64,000 nt of DNA from Amycolatopsis arida (GCF_900115565.1 NZ_FOWW01000001.1:625731-689730); one strand, 5' to 3'. Positions 44,305 through 52,733 are shown, counted from the first letter of the stretch. A program made the numbers and translations. Notes: a model not told the origin generated them from the sequence alone.

Positions 44305-44383
44305 GGGGTGGGGCTCGGGTCAAGGGTGAGCGAAGCGAATCGCGCAGCGACGCCGAAGGCGCCCTGGACGCGAGCCCCACCCC
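44305..44383. ncRNA. Branched stem element (structured RNA or REP-like)
   Basis: Outer stem P1 pairs GGGGTGGGGCTCG (44305-44317) with CGAGCCCCACCCC (44371-44383). Inside, P2 pairs 44319-44326 with 44362-44369 (GTC and AGGG against CCCT and GAC, one mismatch), P3 is GCGA/TCGC (44330-44333 with 44340-44343), and P4 is CGCC/GGCG (44351-44354 with 44358-44361). This nested, branched fold is more than a simple terminator. It may be a dispersed palindromic repeat or a small RNA; strand is unknown. Confidence 0.5.
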
Positions 44384-44691
44384 GTCAGACACTGCCGGCC
44401 CCAGAAGGGGACGGGGAGGGTGCACCCGTTCACCCGCGCGGAGGGCGCGGCCCGCCCGCCCCGGGGGGTCGCCGGGCCGCTCCAGCGTATCGCCGCCGGG
44501 AGTGCTGGGACGGTGCGCGCGAAATCTGTGGATCCCTTTCGGGGGATGGGAACAACTCGACGGGTTCACGGGCGAGGTGTGTCGCGCCGCGGGGCACATC
44601 TCGCATACCCGCTGCGGGTGCATCCCGTGCCGGGGTTACCGCGTCGCGGGTGTTGTGGTCCCCACCTCGAAGCCTGATTGTGTTGACGGTC

Positions 44692-44742
44692 GTCGGCACC
44701 GTGTCAAGGCGGGAAAGCGTGCCTTGACACGGCACCGCCGAC
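44692..44742. terminator. Long two-part hairpin in the non-coding kilobase
   Basis: CCGTGTCAAGGC (44699-44710) pairs perfectly with GCCTTGACACGG (44721-44732); below it GTCGGC (44692-44697) pairs with GCCGAC (44737-44742). It could be a terminator or part of a repeat. No gene ends nearby on either strand. Confidence 0.5.
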
Positions 44743-44897
44743 CGCACAGCGGCTTCGGATCGGGGTGGGGAGGGGGAATGGATGATGCCCCTCGTCTATC
44801 GGGGCGTGCCCCGAGGCCGGGTGGATACGACGGCTGCCTCGCGCTTGGCTCGGTGTGCTCCGATCCGGGTGGGAACGGCCGGAACCCGCGCTGGGTG

Positions 44898-44990
44898 GGA
44901 GGCACCCCGCCCGCCGAGATGCGTCCCCGGGCGGCAGCCTTGCGTCCTGACCGGGCGGGTCCGCCGGCAGGACGCGAGCCAGGTGCCTCC
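44898..44990. ncRNA. Three-way-junction candidate
   Basis: P1 pairs GGAGGCACC (44898-44906) with GGTGCCTCC (44982-44990). Within it P2 pairs CCGCCCG (44907-44913) with CGGGCGG (44928-44934) and P3 pairs GCGTCCTG (44942-44949) with CAGGACGC (44968-44975). All stems are perfect. No known riboswitch class is recognised. A gene downstream on the minus strand is not in the right orientation unless the element is on the plus strand and independent. Confidence 0.45.
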
Positions 44991-45057
44991 GGTACCGCGT
45001 ACGTACCCAAGGCCACCTTCGGCTCGCAGCTAACGCCCGCGCCTCCTCGCTCTGGAG

Positions 45058-45759
45058 CTAGCCGGATGCTGTCTGGTGGGCCGCCGCGCGGAGTCGGGCG
45101 CCGCCGTCGCGGGTGACCGGGTCGCCATGGCCGAAGCAGACGGTGTCGACGTCCAGGTCGGCCAGCCGGCGGAACGACGCCATCGCCCGGTCCCAGTCGA
45201 CGTGGAACACACCGAACATCACCTCACCGTCCACATGGGCCGCGATGTCGCCGGTGATCAGCACCCGGTGCGCGGGCAGGTGGATGGCGATACTCCCGTC
45301 GGTGTGCCCCGGTGTGCCGACAATCCGCGCCCCGCCGCCGAAGTCGAGCACGTCGCCGTCGGTGAGCTCGACGTCCACCCGCGCGGGCGGCGCCGGCGGC
45401 AGGTCGGGGGCGACCCTGGCGTACAGCTCGCGCTCCCAGTCGGTGAAGTTCGGCGGCTGCCCGGGCACCTCGCCACGAATGACGGGCGCGTCGGCCCGGT
45501 GCGCGAGCACCGTCACCCCCGGCCACGCCCCGATCTCGGCCGCACCGCCGGCGTGGTCCTCGTGGAAGTGCGTCAGCACCACCCGGTCGAGGTCATCCGG
45601 CCGCAGACCGAGCGACCGCAACGCCGCCGCGACCTCCGCGCCGTCCCCCGCGCAGCCGGTGTCGATCAGGGTCAGCGAGTCGTCGTCCCGCCACAGGTAG
45701 GCCTGGCCGAAGCCGAACAGGATCCGGTGCAGCCGCGGGCCAATCTCCTCGGTTCTCAT
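45058..45759 (-). CDS. MBL-fold metallo-hydrolase
   Basis: A 233-residue metallo-beta-lactamase-fold enzyme with the binuclear metal motif THFHEDHAGG, a later GTPGHTDG and TGDIAAH, and FGHGDP near the end. The family includes glyoxalase II, lactonases and other hydrolases; substrate unknown. The ATG at 45759 has TAGTGT placed for a leaderless transcript. It lies 81 bp downstream of the LLM oxidoreductase gene. Confidence 0.9.
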   Translation of the reverse strand: MRTEEIGPRLHRILFGFGQAYLWRDDDSLTLIDTGCAGDGAEVAAALRSLGLRPDDLDRVVLTHFHEDHAGGAAEIGAWPGVTVLAHRADAPVIRGEVPGQPPNFTDWERELYARVAPDLPPAPPARVDVELTDGDVLDFGGGARIVGTPGHTDGSIAIHLPAHRVLITGDIAAHVDGEVMFGVFHVDWDRAMASFRRLADLDVDTVCFGHGDPVTRDGGARLRAAAHQTASG

Positions 45760-45840
45760 GCCGGCGACACTAGCCACGGGGGCCCACCACCCGCCGCCGG
45801 TTCCACCCAGGGCGTAGCCGCCACGGTCGACCGCGATCGC

Positions 45841-46764
45841 TCAGCGGGCGGCCAGCTCGCGAACCTCGGCCAGCAGGTCGCACTGGGCCAGCCAGTCGCC
45901 GTCCAGCAGGAACGCCAGCGAGTCGGCGCCGGCGGCGGCGTACTCGGCCACCCGCTCGGCCACCTGGGCCGGGGTCCCGGTGACCACCATGTCCCTGACA
46001 TCGTCCGGATCCCACCCGAAGGCCTCGGCGAACCGGCGTGCCTGCCGCTCGGCCAGGTCCGGGTCCGGGCGCGCGCTCAGCGCGCCGAGCGCCGCGGTCG
46101 CCAGCCGGGGCGCGGGCCGGCCGTGCTCGGCGGCCATGTCCCGCAGCTGGCCGCCCACCTCACGCAGCCGCTCGGGCGTGGCCATGTCGGCGAACCAACC
46201 GTCCCCGTACCGGGCGGTGCGGCGCAGCGCGGCGGCGGAGCCACCGCCGATCCACACCGGAGGCATCGGCGCGGCCGGCGCGAGGACGACCTCCGGCGAG
46301 CCCGGCACGCCCGGCACGGGCGCCGGGCCTCCGCGCAGCAGCGCCGGCAGCGCGGCCAGGAACTCGTCGGTGCGACGGCCACGCTCGGCGGCCGGCACAC
46401 CGACCGCAGGGTACTCGTCCGGCCCACCGACCCCGACGCCGAGCTCCAGCCGGTGGCCGGACAGGTGCTGCAACGTCCCGACCTGCTTGGCCGCCCACGC
46501 GACCGGCCGCAGCGCGGGCAACATCACGCAGAACCCGATCGCCACCCGCCGGGTCACCGCGGCGGCCGTGGCGAGCGCCAGCGTGGACTCCACGATCGGC
46601 GTGTCACCGACCGTCAGGTTGTCGCCGACCCACAAAGCGTCCAGGCCGACCTCCTCGGCGTGCCGGGCCGCGGTGGCGATGTCCGGTCCCCGCCCCACCG
46701 CCTCGCTCATGTAGGGCAGGAAAATCCCGATGCGCGGGTTGCGCCGGCCTTCCGGATCAGTCAT
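45841..46764 (-). CDS. LLM-class F420/flavin-dependent oxidoreductase
   Basis: A 307-residue luciferase-like monooxygenase-fold protein (RIGIFLPYMSE, EEVGLDALWVGDNL, GHRLELGVGVG, PPVWIGGG). Actinobacterial members mostly use F420; the substrate is unknown. AGAGGAGTC precedes the ATG at 46764. Transcription likely starts at a MerR-type promoter with a 19-bp spacer (46792-46822), back to back with a similar promoter for the NAD(P)H-binding protein gene. Confidence 0.9.
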   Translation of the reverse strand: MTDPEGRRNPRIGIFLPYMSEAVGRGPDIATAARHAEEVGLDALWVGDNLTVGDTPIVESTLALATAAAVTRRVAIGFCVMLPALRPVAWAAKQVGTLQHLSGHRLELGVGVGGPDEYPAVGVPAAERGRRTDEFLAALPALLRGGPAPVPGVPGSPEVVLAPAAPMPPVWIGGGSAAALRRTARYGDGWFADMATPERLREVGGQLRDMAAEHGRPAPRLATAALGALSARPDPDLAERQARRFAEAFGWDPDDVRDMVVTGTPAQVAERVAEYAAAGADSLAFLLDGDWLAQCDLLAEVRELAAR

Positions 46765-46791
46765 GTGACTCCTCTCATCGCGTTCCCCACC

Positions 46792-46822
46792 AGCCTGCGA
46801 CCTCGAGTTAACTCCATATCAA
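46792..46822 (-). promoter_or_regulatory. MerR-type promoter (19-bp spacer) for the LLM gene
   Basis: On the minus strand: TTGATA (46822-46817), 19-bp spacer containing the palindrome GAGTTAACTC, then CAGGCT (46797-46792). Over-long 19-bp spacers with a central dyad are the mark of MerR/SoxR-activated promoters. Confidence 0.65.
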
Positions 46823-46826
46823 GCCA

Positions 46827-46857
46827 TTGACCTCCACTCAGCTGGAGCTCCTAGGCT
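46827..46857 (+). promoter_or_regulatory. MerR-type promoter (19-bp spacer) for the NAD(P)H-binding gene
   Basis: TTGACC (46827-46832), 19-bp spacer with an interrupted dyad (CTCC, then GGAG), and TAGGCT (46852-46857). The ATG at 46865 is 7 bp after the -10 box, so the transcript is probably leaderless. Confidence 0.7.
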
Positions 46858-46864
46858 CGTCGGC

Positions 46865-47752
46865 ATGACCGAACAACGAACCATCGTGGTGACGGGCGCG
46901 ACCGGCAACGTCGGCCGGCAGGTCGTCGAGCGGCTGCGGAACACCGGCGTCCGGGTCCGGGCGCTGGTCCGCGCCCCAGAGAAGGCCGACCTGCCCGGCG
47001 ACGTGGAACGGGTCCGCGGCGACCTGTCCCGGCCCGAGACCCTGGGCCCCGCCGTGGCCGGCGCCGACGGGGTGTTCCTCATCTGGCCGTTCCTCGACTC
47101 CACCGGTGCCGAGGCCGTGGTGCGGGAGATCGCCCGGAACGCCCGCCGTGTCGTCTACCTGTCCTCACTGGGCGTGCGCGACGACCAGGAGCGGCAGGGT
47201 GACCCGATCAACCAGTTCCACGCCGACCTCGAACGGCTGATCCGGCGACAGGATGGTCTGGAGTGGACGTTCCTGCGGCCCTGCGGGTTCGCGGTGAACA
47301 CCCTCGGCTGGGCCGAGCAGATCCGCGCCGGCGACGAGGTCCGCGGCCCGTTCGGCACGCTGTCCAGCCCGCTGATCCACGAGGCCGACATGGCCGCGGT
47401 CGCCGTCCGCGCCCTCACCGAGGACGGCCATGCCGGCAAGGTCCACCGGCTGACCGGGCCGGAGCGGCTTCCCGTACCCGAGCAGGTCCGGATCATCGGC
47501 GAGGAGATCGGCAGGCCGCTGCGCTTCGTCGAGACCTCGGTCGAGCAGGCCCGGCGGGACATGCTCGACCATGGCTGGCCGGCCGAGTTGGTCGACGCCG
47601 TCCTCGAAGGCCAGGCCACGATGCGGGACGTCGCCGAGCCGGTCACGACCACGGTGGCCGAGGTGACCGGCCGCCCGGCCCGCACCTTCCGGGAGTGGGT
47701 GCGCGACCACCGCGCCGACTTTCAGCCCAGCGCGAGCACGGTGTCCACATAG
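46865..47752 (+). CDS. NmrA-like NAD(P)H-binding protein
   Basis: A 295-residue atypical SDR (NmrA/NAD(P)H-binding family) with GATGNVGRQV at the N-terminus and VVYLSSLGV in the middle; no YxxxK is evident, as usual for NmrA-type redox sensors and quinone reductases. A MerR-type promoter precedes it. Its last 31 bp overlap the end of the ABC transporter ATPase gene on the opposite strand. Confidence 0.9.
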   Translation: MTEQRTIVVTGATGNVGRQVVERLRNTGVRVRALVRAPEKADLPGDVERVRGDLSRPETLGPAVAGADGVFLIWPFLDSTGAEAVVREIARNARRVVYLSSLGVRDDQERQGDPINQFHADLERLIRRQDGLEWTFLRPCGFAVNTLGWAEQIRAGDEVRGPFGTLSSPLIHEADMAAVAVRALTEDGHAGKVHRLTGPERLPVPEQVRIIGEEIGRPLRFVETSVEQARRDMLDHGWPAELVDAVLEGQATMRDVAEPVTTTVAEVTGRPARTFREWVRDHRADFQPSASTVST

Positions 47753-49179
47753 GAGGACAACCGGGCCACGTCGTGGCTCACCACGGCCAGCGCGGCGCCG
47801 GACCCGGCCGCCTCCCGCAGCAGCGCGGCGACGTCGCGGGCGGTGGTCGGGTCCAGGCTCGCGGTGGGCTCGTCGGCCACGATCAGCGCCGGCCGGGCGA
47901 TCAGTGCGCGCACGATCGCCACCCGCTGCGCCTGCCCGACCGAGAGCTGCCCGGGCAGCAGGGTCACGTCCACCCCGCCGAGCCCGACACGGGCCAGCTC
48001 CGTGCGGGCCCGGCGCCGGCGCGCGGGCGCGGGCATCCGGCCGTGGGCCAGCACCAGCGGCTCGGTGATGCTGCGCCACAGCGGCCACCGCCGGTCCAGG
48101 CTGCCGCGCGGATCCTGGAACACCGGCATGACGTAGCCGGGCCGGGGCAGCACCGGCCGGCGCCGTCCCGGCGGCCACGCGGGCACCCCGGCGAACTCCA
48201 CCGTGCCGGCGTCGGGCCGCTCGATGCCGCCCAGCAACCGCAACAACGTCGACTTGCCCGCCCCGGACGGGCCGACGACGCCGAGCACCTCCGCCGCGCC
48301 GATCTCCACGGTCACCCCGTCGACCGCCCGGACCGGGCCGTAGTGCCGGCGCACACCCCGGGCGGCGACCACCGGCGGCCCCGAGCGGGTCGAGCGGGTC
48401 GAGCGGGTCACCGCCGTGGCCGGCAGCGGCACCGGGGCCGCGGCGTCGACCAGCCGGCGGGTCGCCTCGTGCGCCGGCGCGGCGAGCACCGCCCCGGTCG
48501 GCCCCCACTCGACCACCCGCCCGCCGGCCAGCACCACCACCCGGTCGGCGTGCTCGGCGACCAGGTCCAGGTCGTGGCTGATGAGCAGCAGCGCGTCGCT
48601 GGCCCGGCGCAACCCGCGCAGCGCGGCGCGGGCGAGGTCGGCGTCCAGCGCGCTGGTGGGCTCGTCGGCGACGGTCAGCGGCGGCCCGTGCACGGTCGCG
48701 GCGGCCACGGTGGCCCGCTGCAGCATCCCGCCCGACCAGCGATGCGGGTGCTCCGCGCCGCGCACGGCCGGCTCGGGCACGTCCAGCGCCGCCAGCCGGC
48801 GCACCACCTCCCCCGGTGGCGGCGCCAGACCGTGCGCCCGCCACGCCTCGGCGACGTGGTGGCCGACGGTGCGCAGCGGGTCGCACGCGGCGAACGGGTC
48901 CTGGCCCACGTAGCCGACCAGCCGCCCGCGCAGCTCCCGCAGCCGCGCGGCGGGCGCGCCGAGCACCCCGCGCCCGGCCACCCGGACCGCGCCGGTGGCG
49001 GCGGCCCTGGCCGGCAGCAGGCCGAGCACGGCCCGCGCGAGGGTCGTCTTGCCGCACCCGGACTCCCCCACCAGAGCCACGCACTCGCCCGGCTCCACTC
49101 GGAGATCCACATCGGACAGGGCGAGCGTGCCGGTGGCGTAGCGCACGGACAGCCCACGCACGTCCAACGCCGGGGTCAC
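47722..49179 (-). CDS. Dpp/Nik-type ABC transporter, two fused ATPase domains
   Basis: A 485-residue protein carrying two nucleotide-binding domains (DppD-like about 1-225, DppF-like about 245-485). First domain: Walker A GESGCGKT (38-45), signature WSGGM, Walker B LTVADEP. Second: Walker A GPSGAGKS, signature LSVGQ, Walker B LIVADEP. The linker includes a 9-bp tandem repeat. It powers the import system encoded upstream. Start GTG 49179 overlaps the permease stop (GTGA). The cobalamin riboswitch ahead of the operon suggests cobalt, nickel or corrinoid substrate rather than peptide. Confidence 0.9.
   Translation of the reverse strand: MTPALDVRGLSVRYATGTLALSDVDLRVEPGECVALVGESGCGKTTLARAVLGLLPARAAATGAVRVAGRGVLGAPAARLRELRGRLVGYVGQDPFAACDPLRTVGHHVAEAWRAHGLAPPPGEVVRRLAALDVPEPAVRGAEHPHRWSGGMLQRATVAAATVHGPPLTVADEPTSALDADLARAALRGLRRASDALLLISHDLDLVAEHADRVVVLAGGRVVEWGPTGAVLAAPAHEATRRLVDAAAPVPLPATAVTRSTRSTRSGPPVVAARGVRRHYGPVRAVDGVTVEIGAAEVLGVVGPSGAGKSTLLRLLGGIERPDAGTVEFAGVPAWPPGRRRPVLPRPGYVMPVFQDPRGSLDRRWPLWRSITEPLVLAHGRMPAPARRRRARTELARVGLGGVDVTLLPGQLSVGQAQRVAIVRALIARPALIVADEPTASLDPTTARDVAALLREAAGSGAALAVVSHDVARLSSYVDTVLALG
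48383..48409 (-). repeat. 9-bp triplicate in the ATPase linker
   Basis: GAGCGGGTC occurs three times in tandem (48383-48391, 48392-48400, 48401-48409). It encodes the TRSTRSTRS-type linker between the two ATPase domains. Confidence 0.85.
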
Positions 49180-50069
49180 GATCGCTCCGCCGGGTCGGTG
49201 CAGTCCCGCAACGCCTCGCTGACCAGCGCGGCCCCGGCGAGGCACAGCACCAGCCCGACCCCGGGCCCCACCAGCAGCCACGGCGCCACGGCGTAGCTCT
49301 CCCGCGTCTCGGCCAGCATGGCGCCCCACTCGGGGGTGGGCGGTTGCGCGCCGAGGCCGAGGAACGACAGCCCGGACAGGAACAGCACGACCTCGCCGAA
49401 CCCCAGCGTCGCGGCGATCAGCACCTGGGTCAGCGCCCCGGGCAGCACGTGCCCCGCCGCGACCCGCCAGGTGCTCGCGCCGGCCATCCGCGCCGCCACC
49501 ACGTCCGGCCGGCGCATCCCGCCGAGCGTGTGCGCGCGGGCCAGCTTGGCCGGCCGCGCCCACTCCGTCACGGTCATCGCCAGCACGAGCGTGCCGAAGC
49601 CGGGGCCGAGCGCGCCGACCACCGCCAGGCTCAGCACCAGCGTCGGCAGCCCGAGCAGGATGTCGACCAGCCGGTTGAGCACGGCGTCGACCACCCCGCC
49701 GAGCAGTCCGGCGGCCACCCCGAGCAGCAGCCCGGCGGCCGTGGTGATGGCGAACACCAGCAGCGCCGCGCCCAGCGACGTGCGGGCCGCGGCCACCGTG
49801 CGGGCGAGGGCGTCCCGGCCGGCCTGGTCCGTGCCGAGCCAGTGCTCGGCGCTCGGCGGGGCGAGCTGGTCGCGGTAGTCGGGGGTGACCGCCGCGTCGG
49901 CGAACAGCGGGCCGACCAGGGCGAGCAGCCCGACCACCGTCAGGAAGGCCACGCCGGCGACGAACCCGCGGTGCGCCCGCAGCCGGCGGCCGAGACCGGC
50001 TGGCACGGTGACCAGTTGGGGCCGGGCCGCCATCCCGGTCACCCTGCTCAGCGCGGTGCCCATGGTCAT
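49176..50069 (-). CDS. ABC transporter permease, DppC/NikC type
   Basis: A 297-residue permease with an N-terminal helix (about 35-55), a conserved HWLGTDQAGRD region and five further helices; the EAA-like loop (MAGASTWRVAAGHVLPG) contacts the ATPase. The ATG at 50069 overlaps the stop of the DppB-like permease gene (ATGA). Confidence 0.92.
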   Translation of the reverse strand: MTMGTALSRVTGMAARPQLVTVPAGLGRRLRAHRGFVAGVAFLTVVGLLALVGPLFADAAVTPDYRDQLAPPSAEHWLGTDQAGRDALARTVAAARTSLGAALLVFAITTAAGLLLGVAAGLLGGVVDAVLNRLVDILLGLPTLVLSLAVVGALGPGFGTLVLAMTVTEWARPAKLARAHTLGGMRRPDVVAARMAGASTWRVAAGHVLPGALTQVLIAATLGFGEVVLFLSGLSFLGLGAQPPTPEWGAMLAETRESYAVAPWLLVGPGVGLVLCLAGAALVSEALRDCTDPAERS

Positions 50070-50989
50070 GGCCGCGACCTCGGGTCGATCCGCCGCAGCA
50101 GCACGTCCACGGCGAGGCTGACCACGACGTAGGCGACCACGGCGAGCAGGGTGAACCCGGCGACGGCCGGCATGTCCCTCGCGTGGATCGACTCGACGAC
50201 GTAGCGGCCGAGCCCGGGCCAGGTGAACACGGTCTCCACGATCGGCGCGCCACCGAGGAACGCCGCGGTGCTCAGTCCGACGACCGTGAGGAACGGCGGC
50301 AGCGCGTGCGGCAGCACGTGGACGACCAGTCGGCGCCGCGGCGTGGCCCCGCGCGCGGCGCTGACGTGCAGGAACGGTGCCGACCTCGCCTCGAGCACCG
50401 CCGCCCGCAGCACCCGCGCCCACACCCCCGCCGAGGTCAGCGCGAGGGTGAGCGCGGGGAGCCCGACGGTGGCGAGGGTGCCGTCGCTGATCACCCTGCC
50501 GGCGCCGAGCCGCACCACCACGACGTCGAGCAACAGCACGCCGAGCAGGAAGCCGGGGACGGCGAGCATGCCGAGCGACACGACCCTGCTCACCGTGTCC
50601 GGCCAGCGGCGGGGCGCCGCCGCCGCGACCAGCCCGAGCACCATGGCCAGCCCGACGGCGATCAGCAACGCCACCGCGGTGAGGGTGAGCGTGGCCGGCA
50701 GCCGCGTGGCGAACTCCTCGGCCACCGGCCGGCCGGTGCGCCAGGACACGCCGAGGTCGCCCCGCAGCGCGCCGAGCAACCACTGTCCGAACCGGACCGG
50801 CAACGGGTGGTCCAGGCCGAGCTCGGCGCGGGTGGCGGCGACCAGCGCCGGGTCCGGCTCGGTGATCCCGCGCGCGGAGAGCACCCGCTGCGCCGGGTCG
50901 CCGGGCGTGCGGTCGAGCAACGTCCACACCGCGACGCTCGCCACGAGCAGGGTGAGCGCCGCCTGACCCACCCGACCGGCCACGGCCAT
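50066..50989 (-). CDS. ABC transporter permease, DppB/NikB type
   Basis: A 307-residue permease with six helices and family motifs (DRTPGDPAQ, GDLGVSWRTGRPV, ARGATPRRRLVVHVLPHALPP as EAA loop, FTWPGLGRYVVESI). Its ATG overlaps the stop of the binding-protein gene by one base. Confidence 0.92.
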   Translation of the reverse strand: MAVAGRVGQAALTLLVASVAVWTLLDRTPGDPAQRVLSARGITEPDPALVAATRAELGLDHPLPVRFGQWLLGALRGDLGVSWRTGRPVAEEFATRLPATLTLTAVALLIAVGLAMVLGLVAAAAPRRWPDTVSRVVSLGMLAVPGFLLGVLLLDVVVVRLGAGRVISDGTLATVGLPALTLALTSAGVWARVLRAAVLEARSAPFLHVSAARGATPRRRLVVHVLPHALPPFLTVVGLSTAAFLGGAPIVETVFTWPGLGRYVVESIHARDMPAVAGFTLLAVVAYVVVSLAVDVLLRRIDPRSRP

Positions 50990-52545
50990 CAGGCGGCCGG
51001 CGCGGTCGTGGCGTCGACCCAGATCAGCGCCGGCTGGATGCGGTAGCCCTTCCAGCGCGGCCCGGCGATGACGTTCGGCAGCCGCATCCCGAGGTAGATC
51101 ACGTGGGCCTGCTCGCCGATCCGGCGCTGCACGTCGCGCAGCAACGCGTGCCGGGTGGCCTCGTCGAACTCGGTGCTCACCCGGTCGATCAGCGTGTCGA
51201 GCTCGGCATCGGCGATCCCGCCGCGGTTGTTGGGCGAGTCGCTGCGGTAACCGTTGCGCAGCGGGGTGATCGGGTCACCGGAGAACGACAGCATCGAGCT
51301 GCCGCCGATGCCGGCCTGCCAGCTGTCGGCCTCCTTGAGGGTGGCGTCGATGTCGGGCACCGACCGGATGGTGACGGTGATCCCGACCGTGGCGAGTTGG
51401 GCCTGCACGGCCAGCGCGAGCGTCTCCGAGTCGGGTTGCTGCGGGTAGCTGAGCAGCTCGAACGTGAGCGGCACGCCGTCGCGGGAGCGGGTGCCGTCGG
51501 GGCCGGCGGTCCAGCCCGCGGCGTCCAGCTCCGCCGCGGCGGCGGCCGGGTCGGTGGTCTGGGTGGGCACGGCGTAGGGCAGGGTCTCGGCGTAGATCCC
51601 GGTGGCCGGCCGGTAGCGGCCGGACATCACGTCGTCGGCGAGTTGCCGGTAGTCGATCGCCCGCTGCACCGCCCTGCGCACCCGCACGTCGTCGAAGGGC
51701 GCCCTGCGGTGGTTGAGGTAGAGCCCGAACGTGGGGCTGGTCGGCGTGCCGGTGAGGTAGAAGGCGTCGTTCCGGCCCTCGAGCACGGTGGCCATCGTGG
51801 TGGGCGGGTAGAGCGCGAGGTCGGCCTCGCCGTTGCGCACCGCCAGCAGCCGGGCCTGTGGGTCGGTGACGAACCGGACCTCGTAGCGGCGCAGCGGCGG
51901 CGGGCCGGCCCAGTGGTCGTCGTTGGGCACCAGCCGCAGCCGCTCGGCGTCCAGCCCGTCCACCGTGTACGGCCCGGTGTAGATCCTGGCGGCCACCAGC
52001 GCGGCCGGGTCGCCCTTCGCGCGCTCGTAGGCGGCCTGGTCGTAGACCTTGAACAGCGACTCCTCGGCGAGCAGGTTCGGCACGTTCGGGGTGGGGTCGG
52101 TGGTGGTCAGCCGAACCTGGTGGGTGCCGGTCGGCTCCACGGTCGCGCCGGGCAGCGTCGCCCGCAGGACCGGGTTCTCGGCGAGCTGGTGACGCAGGCA
52201 CGCGACGAGGCGCTCCGCGTCGAGCGGCGTGCCGTTCTGGAACCGGACCCCCTCGCGCAGGGTGAGCTCCCACGTCGTCGGGGCCGTGTCGCGCACGGCG
52301 GTGAGCAGCCAGGGCTCGGGGGTGCCGTCGAGGGTCGGTCGCATCAGCAGCTCGGCGTAGCCGAACTCGTTGCCCCAGTACCCGTTCTCGACAGGATCGA
52401 GGTCGGCGATGGCGAAGCTGGTGACGATGGTCAGCCCCGGACCGTCGCCCGCGCCCGGCGGCGCGGTGGCGCACCCGGCCAGTGCCAGCGCCGCGGCCAG
52501 CACCAGTGCGACGGCCCCGCGCAGGGCAGGATGAACTCGGGACAT
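50989..52545 (-). CDS. ABC transporter solute-binding lipoprotein (SBP family 5)
   Basis: A 518-residue lipoprotein with lipobox LAGC at Cys25 or so and the family-5 layout: ADLDPVENGYWG, LREGVRFQNGTPLDAERLV and FDDVRVRRAVQRAIDYRQL. Such proteins bind peptides, nickel, cobalt chelates or other solutes. GGAGG lies before the ATG at 52545. The gene heads a four-gene operon and is preceded by a cobalamin riboswitch, so cobalt-chelate or corrinoid-linked transport is the best guess. Confidence 0.9.
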   Translation of the reverse strand: MSRVHPALRGAVALVLAAALALAGCATAPPGAGDGPGLTIVTSFAIADLDPVENGYWGNEFGYAELLMRPTLDGTPEPWLLTAVRDTAPTTWELTLREGVRFQNGTPLDAERLVACLRHQLAENPVLRATLPGATVEPTGTHQVRLTTTDPTPNVPNLLAEESLFKVYDQAAYERAKGDPAALVAARIYTGPYTVDGLDAERLRLVPNDDHWAGPPPLRRYEVRFVTDPQARLLAVRNGEADLALYPPTTMATVLEGRNDAFYLTGTPTSPTFGLYLNHRRAPFDDVRVRRAVQRAIDYRQLADDVMSGRYRPATGIYAETLPYAVPTQTTDPAAAAAELDAAGWTAGPDGTRSRDGVPLTFELLSYPQQPDSETLALAVQAQLATVGITVTIRSVPDIDATLKEADSWQAGIGGSSMLSFSGDPITPLRNGYRSDSPNNRGGIADAELDTLIDRVSTEFDEATRHALLRDVQRRIGEQAHVIYLGMRLPNVIAGPRWKGYRIQPALIWVDATTAPAA

Positions 52546-52587
52546 GCGGCCGCCTCCAGCACCTCGTGGATGACCCTTCCGTACGCG

Positions 52588-52733
52588 CCGTGGCCGGTCT
52601 CCTGGCTGACGGGTCGACCGCCGCCGCTCCCCTTCCCAGGCGGGTGGCGCCCAGTGGTTCGGAGCGTAGGCTTCCCGATCACAGTGGCGAGGGCCGCGCC
52701 GGTGTCGCACCGGCTTCCCGAACACCACGGCCC
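52588..52733 (-). ncRNA. Cobalamin riboswitch
   Basis: Read on the minus strand, the leader shows the order and sequences of the B12 element: GGGAAGCCGGTG (about 52720-52709), GCCACTG (52688-52682), a second GGGAAGCC, CTGGGAAGG, and the B12 box AGCCAGGAGACC (52607-52596). P1 is formed by CCGTGGTG (52730-52723) and CCACGG. It lies about 45 bp before the start codon of the solute-binding protein and should switch off expression when adenosylcobalamin or a relative is abundant. Confidence 0.92.

Larger units (their letters stand above)
44122..45057. other. Non-coding kilobase with several structured elements
   Basis: About 940 bp without a recognisable gene. Several frames are open but none has a family-like sequence, a plausible start or normal composition. 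The region contains a branched element at 44305-44383, a long hairpin at 44692-44742 and a three-way-junction candidate at 44898-44990. It ends beside the MBL-hydrolase stop. Confidence 0.65.

Noticed and set aside
44301-45116. Long open frame across the non-coding kilobase
   Set aside because: Composition is not protein-like, it crosses several strong stem-loops, and it runs into the MBL gene on the other strand; open frames are expected at this GC content.
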